Positions 52,197 through 61,471 are shown, counted from the stretch's first letter. The stretch is 64,000 nt of DNA from Viridibacterium sp035456105 (GCA_035456105.1 DATIDV010000041.1:42855-106854), one strand, 5' to 3'. Numbers and translations are program-made. Notes: generated by a model from the sequence alone, not told the origin.

Positions 52197-53372
52197 ATGG
52201 AAAAAATCGTCATCGTTGCAGCTGCACGGACCGCGGTGGGCAAGTTTGGTGGTGCGCTAGCCAAGGTTTCTGCAGCAGAGCTGGGTGCAACCGTCATTCG
52301 TGGCCTGCTGGCCAAAACGGGCGTGGCTGGCGACCAGATCAGCGACGTGCTGCTGGGCCAGGTGCTGACGGCTGGCGTGGGCCAGAACCCTGCGCGTCAG
52401 GCTGTGATCCGTGCAGGTCTGCCGGATACCGTGCCCGGCATGACCATCAATATGGTGTGCGGCTCCGGCCTGCGTGCCGTGATGCTGGCGGCGCAGGCGA
52501 TCAAGAGCGGGGATGCTGAAATTGTTATCGCGGGCGGCCAGGAGAGCATGTCGTCCAGCCCGCATGTGCTCAATGGCTCGCGCGACGGCTTCCGCATGGG
52601 CGACGCCAAGCTCATCGACACCATGGTCAACGATGGCCTGTGGGACGTGTACAACCAGTACCACATGGGCGTGACCGCCGAGAATCTCGCCAAGAAGTAC
52701 AGCATCTCGCGCGAAGAGCAGGACGCATTCGCCGCCTTGTCGCAGCAGAAGGCTGAGGCGGCGCAGAAGGCGGGCAAGTTTAAGGACGAGATCGTTCCCG
52801 TCATCATCCCGAACAAGAAGGGCGACATCACTTTCGACGCCGACGAGTACATCAAGTACGGCGCGACGGCTGAATCACTGGCTGGCTTGAAGCCGGCTTT
52901 CGACAAGGCTGGCACGGTGACGGCAGGTAACGCGTCCGGCATCAACGATGGTGCCGCCGCCGTGATGGTGATGAGCGAGTCGAAGGCGCGCGCGCTGGGT
53001 CTGCCTATCCTGGCCGTGGTTGCATCCTACGCCACCGCAGGCGTCGATCCTTCAATCATGGGCATCGGCCCGGCACCGGCGTCGCGCCGTGCCCTGCAGA
53101 AGGCTGGCTGGACGATTGATACGCCGGACGTGATGGAAATCAACGAAGCCTTCGCCGCCCAGGCCATCGCCGTCAATAAGGAGATGGAGTGGGATACCAG
53201 CAAGATCAACCTGAATGGCGGAGCGATTGCGTTGGGTCACCCGATCGGCGCCTCGGGCTGCCGTATTCTGGTGAGTCTGATTCATGAGATGCAGCGTTCG
53301 GACAAGAAGAAGGGTTTTGCATCCCTTTGTATCGGTGGCGGGATGGGAGTAGCGCTAGCCCTCGAACGCTGA
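52197..53372 (+). CDS. phaA: Acetyl-CoA C-acetyltransferase (PhaA/AtoB-type thiolase)
   Basis: A 391-residue biosynthetic thiolase that condenses two acetyl-CoA to acetoacetyl-CoA, the first step towards polyhydroxybutyrate. The ATG at 52197 follows GGAG. Catalytic residues are Cys88 (NMVCGSG), His348 (GHPIGASG) and Cys378 (CIGGGMG), as in the well-studied Zoogloea PhaA. phaB and phaC are not in the window, so a role in ketone-body or fatty-acid metabolism is possible. It is preceded by the TGTTGC palindrome and followed by a nested hairpin element and a terminator. Confidence 0.92.
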   Translation: MEKIVIVAAARTAVGKFGGALAKVSAAELGATVIRGLLAKTGVAGDQISDVLLGQVLTAGVGQNPARQAVIRAGLPDTVPGMTINMVCGSGLRAVMLAAQAIKSGDAEIVIAGGQESMSSSPHVLNGSRDGFRMGDAKLIDTMVNDGLWDVYNQYHMGVTAENLAKKYSISREEQDAFAALSQQKAEAAQKAGKFKDEIVPVIIPNKKGDITFDADEYIKYGATAESLAGLKPAFDKAGTVTAGNASGINDGAAAVMVMSESKARALGLPILAVVASYATAGVDPSIMGIGPAPASRRALQKAGWTIDTPDVMEINEAFAAQAIAVNKEMEWDTSKINLNGGAIALGHPIGASGCRILVSLIHEMQRSDKKKGFASLCIGGGMGVALALER

Positions 53373-53490
53373 ACGCGCCCCAAGCGGGCCGCGCCGGCGC
53401 CTGGCTGTGCTGGCTCGCTCGCCGTGCTTGAGCACTGCTCTGCGCGAGCCGCCTTGCCAGACACCTGCTCGCTCCGCTTGGGACACGTTC
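53371..53490. repeat. 120-bp nested inverted-repeat element
   Basis: Outer arms 53371-53387 (GAACGCGCCCCAAGCGG) and 53474-53490 (CCGCTTGGGACACGTTC) pair at 15 of 17 positions. Inside, CTGGC/GCCAG, then GGCTCGC/GCGAGCC, then the hairpin GTGCT-TG-AGCAC pair in nested order. The element starts at the thiolase stop codon and ends before the terminator. It may be a structured 3' RNA or a small miniature inverted-repeat element. No second copy was noticed in the window. Confidence 0.5.
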
Positions 53491-53510
53491 AGGCTGGTGA
53501 TTTTCCAAAG

Positions 53511-53538
53511 AAAAGGCGCGGACTTGTCCGCGCCTTTT
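53511..53538. terminator. Bidirectional terminator between thiolase and yidB
   Basis: AAAAGGCGCGGAC (53511-53523), TT, GTCCGCGCCTTTT (53526-53538): a perfect 13-bp stem with T-runs on both strands between convergent genes. Confidence 0.9.
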
Positions 53539-53555
53539 GCTTGTGGGAACCAGCG

Positions 53556-53984
53556 TCAGCCGACCCTAGCCTGGCCGAACATACTTCCCAGCGCACTCAA
53601 GCCTTGTTCCAGCAGTTCGTTGGAGCCGCCAGTCGAGCCGTTGGGCGTGATCTTGTCGATGAGCTGAGGCAGCATCTGGGCGAGTCCGCCCGAGACCTGG
53701 TCGCTGGGCAGGCCGAGCTTGCCTGCGATGTCGGCGATCGTGCCGTGTCCCAAGGCCTCGCTGATCTGCGTGCCATCGACCGGCAGGTTCTGGCCGGTGC
53801 TGATCCAGGAAGAGATCTGCTCGCCCAGACCGGCAGAGTTGAACTTGTCCAGCAGGCCGGCGACGCCGCCTTGCTGTTGCAGCAACGAGCCGGCAATCTG
53901 GATTAGCGGGTTCTGGCCTTGCTGTGCACTGCTGCCGCCAAGCGCTTGTAATGCTTGTCCTGCCAAATCACCAAACAGACTCAT
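53556..53984 (-). CDS. YidB-family (DUF937) protein
   Basis: A 142-residue glycine- and glutamine-rich protein. MSLFGDLAGQALQALGG at the start, GGVAGLLDKFNSAGLGEQISSWISTGQNLPV and ISEALGHGTIADIAGKLGLPSDQVSGGLAQMLPQLIDKITPNG are characteristic of the YidB/DUF937 family. It is predicted to be soluble with a helical core. No biochemical role is established. It stands alone between a terminator and the divergent rpiA. Confidence 0.88.
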   Translation of the reverse strand: MSLFGDLAGQALQALGGSSAQQGQNPLIQIAGSLLQQQGGVAGLLDKFNSAGLGEQISSWISTGQNLPVDGTQISEALGHGTIADIAGKLGLPSDQVSGGLAQMLPQLIDKITPNGSTGGSNELLEQGLSALGSMFGQARVG

Positions 53985-54080
53985 GGCTTTCTCCCGTGAC
54001 TGGTTCGCTCCGCCGCCGATGCGATCAGAGAGGCTGCATCCACTACAATGTCAGCATGCCACACGCGAGTTGAATCGAAT

Positions 54081-54752
54081 ATGACTGCCGCAATGACGCA
54101 AGATGAATTGAAAAAATCGGTTGCCGACGCTGCCTTGGCCTACGTGCCGGAAGGGCAGGTGATCGGCGTAGGTACTGGCTCCACGGCCAATTTCTTTATA
54201 GACGGTCTGGCGCAGATGCGTGACCGGATTCGCGGTGCCGTGGCGAGCTCCGAGGCCAGCGCCGCACGTTTGCGTTCGCACGGTATCGCGCTCTTTGATT
54301 TGAATGATCTGACCGAGCTGTCCGTTTATGTTGATGGTGCAGATGAAGTGGACAATCGCCTGTGCATGGTCAAGGGCGGCGGCGCGGCGCTGACGCGTGA
54401 GAAGATCGTGGCCGCCGTGGCGCAGCAGTTCGTGTGCATCTGCGATGAGAGCAAGCTGGTCAAGACGCTTGGCCGTTTTCCGCTGCCGGTTGAGGTCATT
54501 CCCATGGCCAGTGCCCAGGTGATGCGTGCGCTGACCGCATTGGGCGGTTCGCCGAAGTTGCGCGCAGGCGTGGTGACGGACAACGGCAACTGCATCATCG
54601 ATGTGACGGGTTTGCAGATCAGCGACCCGGAGGCGTTCGAGGCGCAGCTGAACGGCATCGTCGGTGTCGTGACCAATGGCATTTTCGCGCAACGCCCCGC
54701 GGATGTATTGCTGCTGGCGACGCCGCAAGGCGTGCGCAAGCTGACACGTTGA
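54081..54752 (+). CDS. rpiA: Ribose-5-phosphate isomerase A
   Basis: RpiA interconverts ribose 5-phosphate and ribulose 5-phosphate. From ATG 54081 the product is 223 residues; ATG 54093 (MTQDELKK) is an alternative. The phosphate loop GVGTGSTANFFIDGL, the substrate loop VYVDGADEVD, the KGGGAALTREK catalytic region and CDESK are present. It works with rpe elsewhere in the window in the non-oxidative pentose phosphate pathway, but is not in the same operon. phoU follows after 121 bases. Confidence 0.96.
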   Translation: MTAAMTQDELKKSVADAALAYVPEGQVIGVGTGSTANFFIDGLAQMRDRIRGAVASSEASAARLRSHGIALFDLNDLTELSVYVDGADEVDNRLCMVKGGGAALTREKIVAAVAQQFVCICDESKLVKTLGRFPLPVEVIPMASAQVMRALTALGGSPKLRAGVVTDNGNCIIDVTGLQISDPEAFEAQLNGIVGVVTNGIFAQRPADVLLLATPQGVRKLTR

Positions 54753-54873
54753 GGGCTCTGGATCGCCGGGTGTAGCGAAACTGAAATATTTCGGTCATGT
54801 ACGGCGTGCACACTGCGCGTTTGGCGCGTGCCATGCATAGCCGCGCAATTCAGTAGATACAGGAAGAGTAGTC

Positions 54874-55581
54874 ATGACAGATCACACCGTTCGCCAGTAT
54901 GACGTTGAACTTGAAAGCATCCGGACGCGTGTGCTGCAGATGGGTGGCTATGTCGAGCTGCAGGTCGTCAAGGCGCTCGAAGGTTTGCTGGAAGGCAATC
55001 TCGCCTTGATCCAGCGTGTCATCGACAACGACCAGCGCGTCAATGAACTGGAAGTGGAGCTGGATGAGGCTTGTGCGCAGATCATCGCCAAGCGCCAGCC
55101 AGCAGCCCAGGACTTGCGGGCCATCCTGGCGGTGTCGCGAGCAGTGACCGACCTGGAGCGTATCGGCGATGAGGCCAAGAAGATTGCGAAGGTGGCCAGG
55201 ACCATTCACACGCCTGATGCCATCGCCATGACCCCGCGTGTGCGACTCCAGCACTTGGGCAATTTGGTGATCGAGTTGCTGCGCAAGTCGCTTGATACCA
55301 TGGCACGTCTCGATGTGAATGCGGCCGCTGAAGTGGTGACGCAGGACAAGGAAGTGGATGGTGAGTTCAAGTCGGTCATGCGTCAGCTCATCACCTTCAT
55401 GATGGAAGACCCGCGCACCATTTCACGCAGCATCGATATCCTGTTTGCGGCCAAGTCGCTTGAACGTATTGGCGACCACTCCAAAAACGTCTCAGAGCAC
55501 GTGGTCTTTCTCGTCATGGGGCGTGATGTGCGCCACCTTGGCGTCGAGGAAATCCGGCGCGAGGCTACCAGCAAGGCCTGA
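54874..55581 (+). CDS. phoU: Phosphate-specific transport system accessory protein PhoU
   Basis: A 235-residue two-repeat helical protein that links the Pst phosphate transporter to PhoR and keeps the Pho regulon off when phosphate is ample. Landmarks are the two metal-binding repeats containing SRAVTDLERIGDEAKKIAKVA and AAKSLERIGDHSKNVSEHVVFLV, each with the ERIGD motif. Here it is not next to pstSCAB or phoB/phoR, which are outside the window. GGAAGAG precedes the start. It converges with the hybrid kinase gene. Confidence 0.96.
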   Translation: MTDHTVRQYDVELESIRTRVLQMGGYVELQVVKALEGLLEGNLALIQRVIDNDQRVNELEVELDEACAQIIAKRQPAAQDLRAILAVSRAVTDLERIGDEAKKIAKVARTIHTPDAIAMTPRVRLQHLGNLVIELLRKSLDTMARLDVNAAAEVVTQDKEVDGEFKSVMRQLITFMMEDPRTISRSIDILFAAKSLERIGDHSKNVSEHVVFLVMGRDVRHLGVEEIRREATSKA

Positions 55582-55606
55582 AGGTTTGGATACGCAAGTC
55601 TGCAGC

Positions 55607-58600
55607 TTAGTCGTCGGTTTCAGGCCCCGCAGATTTTCCCGCTTGCGACAATTCGTTTTCGAGGGCTGATTTCAGACTCTGCAGCAGGCCGCTCAGCCGC
55701 TCGCCAAGCTCCCTGAAAGTCGCCGTGTTGCCATCCTCGCCCGCATTTTCCAGTGCATGGGCGGCGGCAACGGCACGCGTTGCACCGAAGTTGCCGACAG
55801 CGCCCTTGATGGAATGCGCGGCTGCGCGTACGGCCTTGCCGTCGCCACTATCGCAGGCGATCAACAGATCGCTTTGCATTTCGTCGAAGCTGTTGAGGAA
55901 GATGCCGATCACTTCGTGCATCAACTCCTCATCGCCACCGATTTGCGTCAGCATCCGGTCGCGATCGAAGCTTGATCCTGCAGTGGCTCCGTTCATGGCA
56001 AATCTCCTGATGTCTTCTGTCTCGGCTGCCGCGTCGGCAGGAGATAGCACGCGTAGCAATTCTGCATGCAGGGCGCCGGCCAGCACAGGTTTGGTGACAT
56101 AGCCGTCCATGCCCGCTTCGAAACAGCGCTCGCGATCGCCGCGCAAGGCGTGTGCGGTCATCGCAATGATGGGTATGCGCGGCAGTGCGAATCGCTCCTC
56201 GCGGGCCCGGATCAGGCTACTGGCCTCGAGACCTCCCATGATCGGCATCTGCAGGTCCATCAGCACGGCATCGAACGCCGGCTCATCCATCGCGCGATCG
56301 GACAGCTTGTCGAGGCATTGCTGACCATCTTCAACCAGTACAACCGAGTGCCCCATATTAACAAGCATGCGTACGGCAAGCGTCTGGTTTACAGGAGTGT
56401 CTTCCGCCAGTAGTAGGCGCAGGGGGCTCATGGCAAGTGGCGTGCGCAGCAATGCCATACTCGCGGTTTCTTCCTCTTCGCAGGCCAGGTCAAGCGCTGC
56501 CGAGAAGAAGAAAGTGCTGCCCTGCCCTGGTTCACTATCGACCCAGACCTGTCCGCCCATGCCTGCAACAAGACGTTTGCAAATGGCCAAGCCCAGTCCT
56601 GTTCCACCGTAGCGGCGCGTCGTGGATGTGTCGGCCTGCGAGAAGCTCTCGAAGATCAGCTCCAGTTTATCGGCGGAGATGCCTATGCCGCTGTCCTTTA
56701 CAGAAAAACAGAGGTCGACGCGCTTGCTGCTGATGGCGTCGAGTGACACATCGACTTCCACAGAGCCTGCCGCGGTGAACTTGATGGCGTTGCTAAGTAG
56801 GTTAAGCAGAACCTGACGCAGGCGGTGCGGGTCGCCACAGACGAGGTCGGGAATGCGTGCATCGACTTCGCTTTCGAGATTGAGGTTCTTGTTCTCGGCG
56901 CGCGGACCCAGCGTCGAGATGGCGTTGTCGATGCATGCACGCAAACTGAATGGGATGCGTTCGAAGCTCATGCGTCCGGCTTCAATTTTCGAGAAATCCA
57001 AAACGTCGTCGATCACATTGAGCAGAGAGTCCGCCGATTGTTTAACCAGTGTCATGAACTCGCGCTGTTGTGCATCCAGCTCCGTATCGAGCACCAGCTG
57101 CGTCATGCCAATCACAGCGTTCATGGGCGTGCGGATTTCATGGCTCATATTGGCGAGAAAATCGCTCTTGGCCTGATTGGCGATTTCCGCGGCATCGCGT
57201 GCTTCGAGCACGGCCTGTTCAACGGCCTTGCGGTCTGAAATGTCGGTGATGGTGCCGACTATGCCTGCTGCATTGCCGTCGGCGTCGATAAACAGGGACT
57301 TGTGGTAAAGCGCGTCCAACTCATGGCCGTTGAGCGCGCGTAGATGTCGTTCGAAGCTCTGTGTGCTGAGTTCTTCGTGGAGCATTCTAACGTCATGGCT
57401 GTGGTGCCACGCGGCCTCGTCTGCGTCGTCGAGCAGATCGAACACTGTCTTGCCAATCCATGCTTCACGCTCGATGGCGAGCATATTCTCGAAAGCCGTA
57501 TTGAAGGCCATGTAACGACCACGGCGGTCCTTAACGTAGATGGCGTTTGGGATGCTGTCGATCAGGCGCTCGACGAACTGCAGTTGTTCCTTGGTTGCAC
57601 GCTCGGCCAGCATGCGTGCCGTCACGTCATTCACCGAACCCGTATAACCAAGGAATGCACCCGACGGGGCGCGCCGCGCGCGCGCGAAAACCTCCAGCGT
57701 GCGCACGCTGCCGTCCTTGGCTAAATAGCGGAACTGGTCGCGCAAGGATTCGACTTCTCCCTTGAACAATGGTTTGAAGGCAAGTGCAATACGCGGTTTT
57801 TCGTCCTCCAGCGTGAAATCGAGAACGGAGCGGCCGATGCCTTCATCGAGCGTGTAGTGCGTGATGTTGGTCCATGCCGGGTTGAGGTAGGTCCAGCGAA
57901 GATCCGGATCGGTTTCGAAAACCAGTTCGGACAGGCCTTCAACGACGTTACGGAAATGCGTGGCACTGCGACTCAGTTCTTGCTGCTGATCCCGCAGGCG
58001 CAGCGAAGCCCAGTTAAGAGCCTCGACCAGAGCGTCGATATCAGCCACTCCCGAGTCGACGACCATAACGTTGCCCTGGTCGTTGTCCAGGCGCGATGCA
58101 AAGGTCGTGGCACCCTGCAGCTTCTGCATCGGGCGGCGTAGAAACAAGGCGAAGCAGATCGTCGCGAGCACGCTGACGAGAATGCCTGACCACAGGCTGT
58201 CGAGATAAAAGCGCTGGCGTGCCGCTTCGGCTGCGGCGAGGGAGAAGCGAGCGTGTATCCACCCCAGATCGAACTCGGCACCGACCGGCACCCAGATATC
58301 CAGTGTCTTGTGTCCGCGTGTCGACCCGGTATCGCCCGGGATGACGTAGGTGCCCCTGGTTTGGGGCATCTGCAGGCGGAAGACGGGCTTACCAATGTCT
58401 TGTTTCTTGCCCTCGGCGACGGCGCTCGACAGCAGGATGCCGACCGGATCCGTAAGATCGATCTGTTCGAGACCCGGGTAGCGGCTGGCCTGTTTCATGA
58501 TTGTGTTGAGTTGCCAGACCTCGCCAGTTGTCAGAGCCTGCTCCGAGGAGGCTGCCAGCCCCGTCGTGAGCGAACTGGCCTGCTCGATCATGGTGCGTTC

Positions 58601-58747
58601 GATCAGCGCGTATTGTTCGTTGGCCGTGTACAAGGTGTACAGAACGATAAAACTCGCAAACAGCAAGCTAAATACCATCGCCAGCTGGTAGTGCAGCTTG
58701 CGGGGGAATAGTGAGCGCAGGGTGAGTGTGGAGCGCATGGGGATCAC
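55607..58747 (-). CDS. BarA-like hybrid sensor histidine kinase
   Basis: A 1046-residue multidomain kinase, starting at GTG 58747 (ATG 58738 possible). Two membrane helices (about 22-41 and 185-203) flank a periplasmic sensor. PAS domains lie near 265-375 and 390-505. HisKA has His536 (NMSHEIRTPMNAVIG), then HATPase motifs LLSNAIKF, DSGIGI and GGTGLGLAICKRL. The receiver has Asp831 (LMDLQMPIMGG), and the C-terminal HPt has His978 (AAHSIKGAVGNFGA). The full HK-REC-HPt phosphorelay needs a separate output regulator, none of which is adjacent. It is not a PhoR, despite the phoU neighbour. Confidence 0.92.
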   Translation of the reverse strand: MIPMRSTLTLRSLFPRKLHYQLAMVFSLLFASFIVLYTLYTANEQYALIERTMIEQASSLTTGLAASSEQALTTGEVWQLNTIMKQASRYPGLEQIDLTDPVGILLSSAVAEGKKQDIGKPVFRLQMPQTRGTYVIPGDTGSTRGHKTLDIWVPVGAEFDLGWIHARFSLAAAEAARQRFYLDSLWSGILVSVLATICFALFLRRPMQKLQGATTFASRLDNDQGNVMVVDSGVADIDALVEALNWASLRLRDQQQELSRSATHFRNVVEGLSELVFETDPDLRWTYLNPAWTNITHYTLDEGIGRSVLDFTLEDEKPRIALAFKPLFKGEVESLRDQFRYLAKDGSVRTLEVFARARRAPSGAFLGYTGSVNDVTARMLAERATKEQLQFVERLIDSIPNAIYVKDRRGRYMAFNTAFENMLAIEREAWIGKTVFDLLDDADEAAWHHSHDVRMLHEELSTQSFERHLRALNGHELDALYHKSLFIDADGNAAGIVGTITDISDRKAVEQAVLEARDAAEIANQAKSDFLANMSHEIRTPMNAVIGMTQLVLDTELDAQQREFMTLVKQSADSLLNVIDDVLDFSKIEAGRMSFERIPFSLRACIDNAISTLGPRAENKNLNLESEVDARIPDLVCGDPHRLRQVLLNLLSNAIKFTAAGSVEVDVSLDAISSKRVDLCFSVKDSGIGISADKLELIFESFSQADTSTTRRYGGTGLGLAICKRLVAGMGGQVWVDSEPGQGSTFFFSAALDLACEEEETASMALLRTPLAMSPLRLLLAEDTPVNQTLAVRMLVNMGHSVVLVEDGQQCLDKLSDRAMDEPAFDAVLMDLQMPIMGGLEASSLIRAREERFALPRIPIIAMTAHALRGDRERCFEAGMDGYVTKPVLAGALHAELLRVLSPADAAAETEDIRRFAMNGATAGSSFDRDRMLTQIGGDEELMHEVIGIFLNSFDEMQSDLLIACDSGDGKAVRAAAHSIKGAVGNFGATRAVAAAHALENAGEDGNTATFRELGERLSGLLQSLKSALENELSQAGKSAGPETDD

Positions 58748-59490
58748 GGTGCGTGGGTTCGGGGGCCGGGCATTACTGGCAATGGGCGCCGGTTATCTAT
58801 GTTTTCCGCGGAGAGCTCGGCGGTGCGGGCTGATCTTTGCTGGATGGGGCGAATGCTGCCCCGACATTGCGCGAAGAGCCAGTACTGCCAATTCCCGACC
58901 GGGTATCGAATACGGCTTTCGACGCCCGCGATTGACCGCACTCAAGCCACTGGCGGCGCGCAGCGTGCACCATATCTTGCTGGGGAATTCTTCATAGCCT
59001 GTCGGCCAAATGGCTGGAATTCTGAAGCTTTCCCACGTGTTAGTTCCATAGGCGCGGAGCCCCTTGGACTAAGACTTTTGATTTGGGGCAACACGCTCGG
59101 GGTGCAGGGCGACGCGACACAACAACTTGCATTATTGTGTCGTTTAATTGTGCACTGCACATCGCTTTTTTTTTGGAATTAGGGAAAACTCGTATAAACC
59201 CTGTTGTGGGGTTGATAGAATTGATTGATGGGTGGGCTCGGGCAAATTCTGCTTGTGTCTGTCGAAAAATCAGTCTGTTGACCTGCCGATGTCATGACGT
59301 GATTTTTGTTGGGAAAACGCGGAAAGTGGCGCAGTACATGGCTTTATTTGGCTTGTCTGACCATCTGCGTGGCTTGTATGATCGTTTGGCTGAGTGTAGT
59401 AGCATTCGGCGGGCTTCATATAAGCAGCGTCGACAGGGATCTGGTGTCGCTAGCGAGCAGAGCCCGTTCTTACAACCTTAGGAGGAAACG
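58748..59490. other. 743-base intergenic region before the peptide ABC operon
   Basis: No credible gene on either strand; open frames lack ribosome sites and protein-like composition. It holds the inverted repeat at 59115-59142, the 11-mer TTGTGCACTGC at 59148-59158 (complement of GCAGTGCACAA upstream of kup), and a possible -10 box TATAAA at 59193-59198 with a weak -35. If that promoter is used, the leader before the binding-protein gene would be about 285 bases. Confidence 0.6.
59115..59142. promoter_or_regulatory. Inverted repeat CGACACAA-N12-TTGTGTCG, likely operator
   Basis: Perfect 8-base arms (59115-59122 and 59135-59142) with a 12-base spacer that contains TTGC. It lies about 50 bases upstream of a possible -10 box and 349 bases before the binding-protein start. 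Probable binding site of a dimeric regulator, not identified. Confidence 0.5.
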
Positions 59491-61416
59491 ATGAGGTTCA
59501 ACCCATCCAAACAGCTAGCCGCAGCCGCCTTTGTGGCAGCAGCAGCAGCCATGCCAATGTGGGCATCTGCGTTTACGCAGTCGCCTGTGCTGGACAAGCT
59601 GGTACAAGATAAGAAGCTTCCGCCGGTCGATCAACGTCTGCCGCAAAAGCCGCAAGTCATCAAGCCCCTGACAAAGGTCGGCCAATACGGCGGCACCCTG
59701 CGCACTTCGCTGCGTGGTAATGGCGATGCAAATGCCATTCTGCGTCTCGTGGGCAATCAGAATCTGGTTCGCTGGACGATGGACTTCAATAATGTTGAAG
59801 CCAATCTGGCTGAAAGCTGGACGGTCAATGCAGACGCTTCCGAGTACACCTTTGTACTGCGCAAGGGCACTCGCTGGTCGGACGGCACGCCTTTCACTGC
59901 TGACGACATCCTCTTTTCGATGAACGATGTGGTTGCCAATAAGGGCTACACCTCCGCTCTGCCGGTCATGTTCGCGATCAAGGACCAGGCTCCTATCGTA
60001 ACCAAGGTGGATGACAACACCGTCAAATTCAAGTTTGCCGGCCCATACGTCACCTTCCTGGAACAACTGGCAACGCCGGTCGCGAACTTCCCGACCATGT
60101 GGCAAAAGAAGTATTGCAGTCAGTTCCATCCGAAGTACAACACGCAGATCAACGATCTGCTGGCAAAGGAAAAAGCCAAGGATTGGGGGCAGTTGTTCCG
60201 CAACAAGTGCGGTGAGCCGACCGATCAGGCAAATCGTTGGGTGAACCCTGACCGTCCTACGCTTGACCCATGGGTCATCAAGGAAGGTTACGGCGGTAGC
60301 GCGACCAAGGTCGTTCTTGATCGCAACCCGTACTTCTGGCAAGTCGACACGGCTGGCAAGCAATTGCCGTACATCGATCGCGTGCAATTGCAGGTGATCT
60401 CGGAAGTTGAAACCATCGTGCTTGCTGCCATCAATGGTCAGCTTGATTTCCAGTTGCGCCACATTTCCGGCATTCAGAACCGTCCGGTTTTGGCTGAGAA
60501 CCAGGCCAAGGGCGGTTACAAAATCTTCAATTCGGAGAACGTAAACGCCAACGCCGTAGGCCTGTGGCTCAATCATTCCACGAAGAATGAAAAGCTGCGC
60601 AAGCTGATCCGTAACCACGACTTCCGCCAGGCTCTGTCGCAAGCGACCGACCGTAAGGAAATCAACGACATCATTTTCCTGGGTCAGGCAACGCCTTGGC
60701 AAAGTGGTCCGTTGCAACAGTCCAAGTGGTACAACGAAAAGCTGGGCAAACAGTACCTCAACTACGATCCGAAGCTCGCCAACGAGCTGCTGGACAAGGC
60801 TGGCCTGACCAAGAAGGATGCTGACGGTTTCCGTCTGTACCCGGATGGTGGTCGCGTGTCGATCGGCGCAATTGCCCAAATCGCACAATCGACCATGGTT
60901 GATACGCTGGACCTGATCCGCAAGCAGTGGGCCAAGGTTGGTATCGAACTGGTGATCCAGGCTTCCGAACGTACCCTGTACTACGATCGCGCTGCTCAGA
61001 ATAATTACGATCTGAGTACCGACGTGTTCCCGGGTGGTATGGATGCTCCGTTCAATCCACGTGCATATCTCGCGTTCCACCCGACCGAGTCGCGCATGAG
61101 CCTGGAATGGACGAAGTACTACCTCACGAATGGCAAGCAGGGTGAAGAGCCTTCGCCAAGCATGAAGAAACGCCTGGCCCTGTACGACCAATGGCAAGTT
61201 GCCAAGACCAAGGAAGAAGGTGACCGTCTGTTCAAGGAAATTCTTGAAGAGGCTGCCAACGAATTCGAGGTCATTGGTACGGTTCGTCCAGCCGTTGAAA
61301 CGGCCGTTCGTAAGGCCAACCTCACGAACGTGTACGAAAAAATGCCGTCTGGCTGGACCTATCCAACTCCAGGCCCGGCGCTGCTGCAACAATGGTTCTT
61401 TGCCACCGGCAAGTAA
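59491..61416 (+). CDS. ABC transporter solute-binding protein, oligopeptide type (family 5)
   Basis: A 641-residue periplasmic binding protein. AGGAGG just before ATG 59491 is an excellent ribosome site. A signal peptide covers about residues 1-27 (AAAAFVAAAAAMPMWASAF). SBP_bac_5 landmarks are LAESWTVNADASEYTFVLRKGTRWSDGTPFTADDILFS near residue 108 and the VGLWLN...RKLIRNHDFRQALSQATDRKEINDI segment. The size and form resemble YejA-like peptide binders. It uses common codons heavily, as in highly expressed genes. A hairpin and two permease genes follow. Confidence 0.92.
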   Translation: MRFNPSKQLAAAAFVAAAAAMPMWASAFTQSPVLDKLVQDKKLPPVDQRLPQKPQVIKPLTKVGQYGGTLRTSLRGNGDANAILRLVGNQNLVRWTMDFNNVEANLAESWTVNADASEYTFVLRKGTRWSDGTPFTADDILFSMNDVVANKGYTSALPVMFAIKDQAPIVTKVDDNTVKFKFAGPYVTFLEQLATPVANFPTMWQKKYCSQFHPKYNTQINDLLAKEKAKDWGQLFRNKCGEPTDQANRWVNPDRPTLDPWVIKEGYGGSATKVVLDRNPYFWQVDTAGKQLPYIDRVQLQVISEVETIVLAAINGQLDFQLRHISGIQNRPVLAENQAKGGYKIFNSENVNANAVGLWLNHSTKNEKLRKLIRNHDFRQALSQATDRKEINDIIFLGQATPWQSGPLQQSKWYNEKLGKQYLNYDPKLANELLDKAGLTKKDADGFRLYPDGGRVSIGAIAQIAQSTMVDTLDLIRKQWAKVGIELVIQASERTLYYDRAAQNNYDLSTDVFPGGMDAPFNPRAYLAFHPTESRMSLEWTKYYLTNGKQGEEPSPSMKKRLALYDQWQVAKTKEEGDRLFKEILEEAANEFEVIGTVRPAVETAVRKANLTNVYEKMPSGWTYPTPGPALLQQWFFATGK

Positions 61417-61447
61417 CCAGTCTGCATAGCTGTAACTAGTAGCATCC

Positions 61448-61471
61448 AACCCGGGGAGCAATCCCCGGGTT
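61448..61471 (+). promoter_or_regulatory. Hairpin between binding-protein and permease genes
   Basis: AACCCGGGGA (61448-61457), GCAA, TCCCCGGGTT (61462-61471): a perfect 10-bp stem with a GCAA tetraloop and no T-run. It probably stabilises the binding-protein message or attenuates read-through to the permeases. Confidence 0.65.

Noticed and set aside
58698..59481. Open frames within the 743-base region before the peptide ABC operon
   Set aside because: They lack ribosome sites, overlap operator-like repeats and encode Arg/Cys-rich stretches without domains.
59515..61461. Long open frame (648 codons) antisense to the peptide-binding protein gene
   Set aside because: It exactly covers the strongly supported gene on the other strand, lacks a ribosome site and has no domain pattern.
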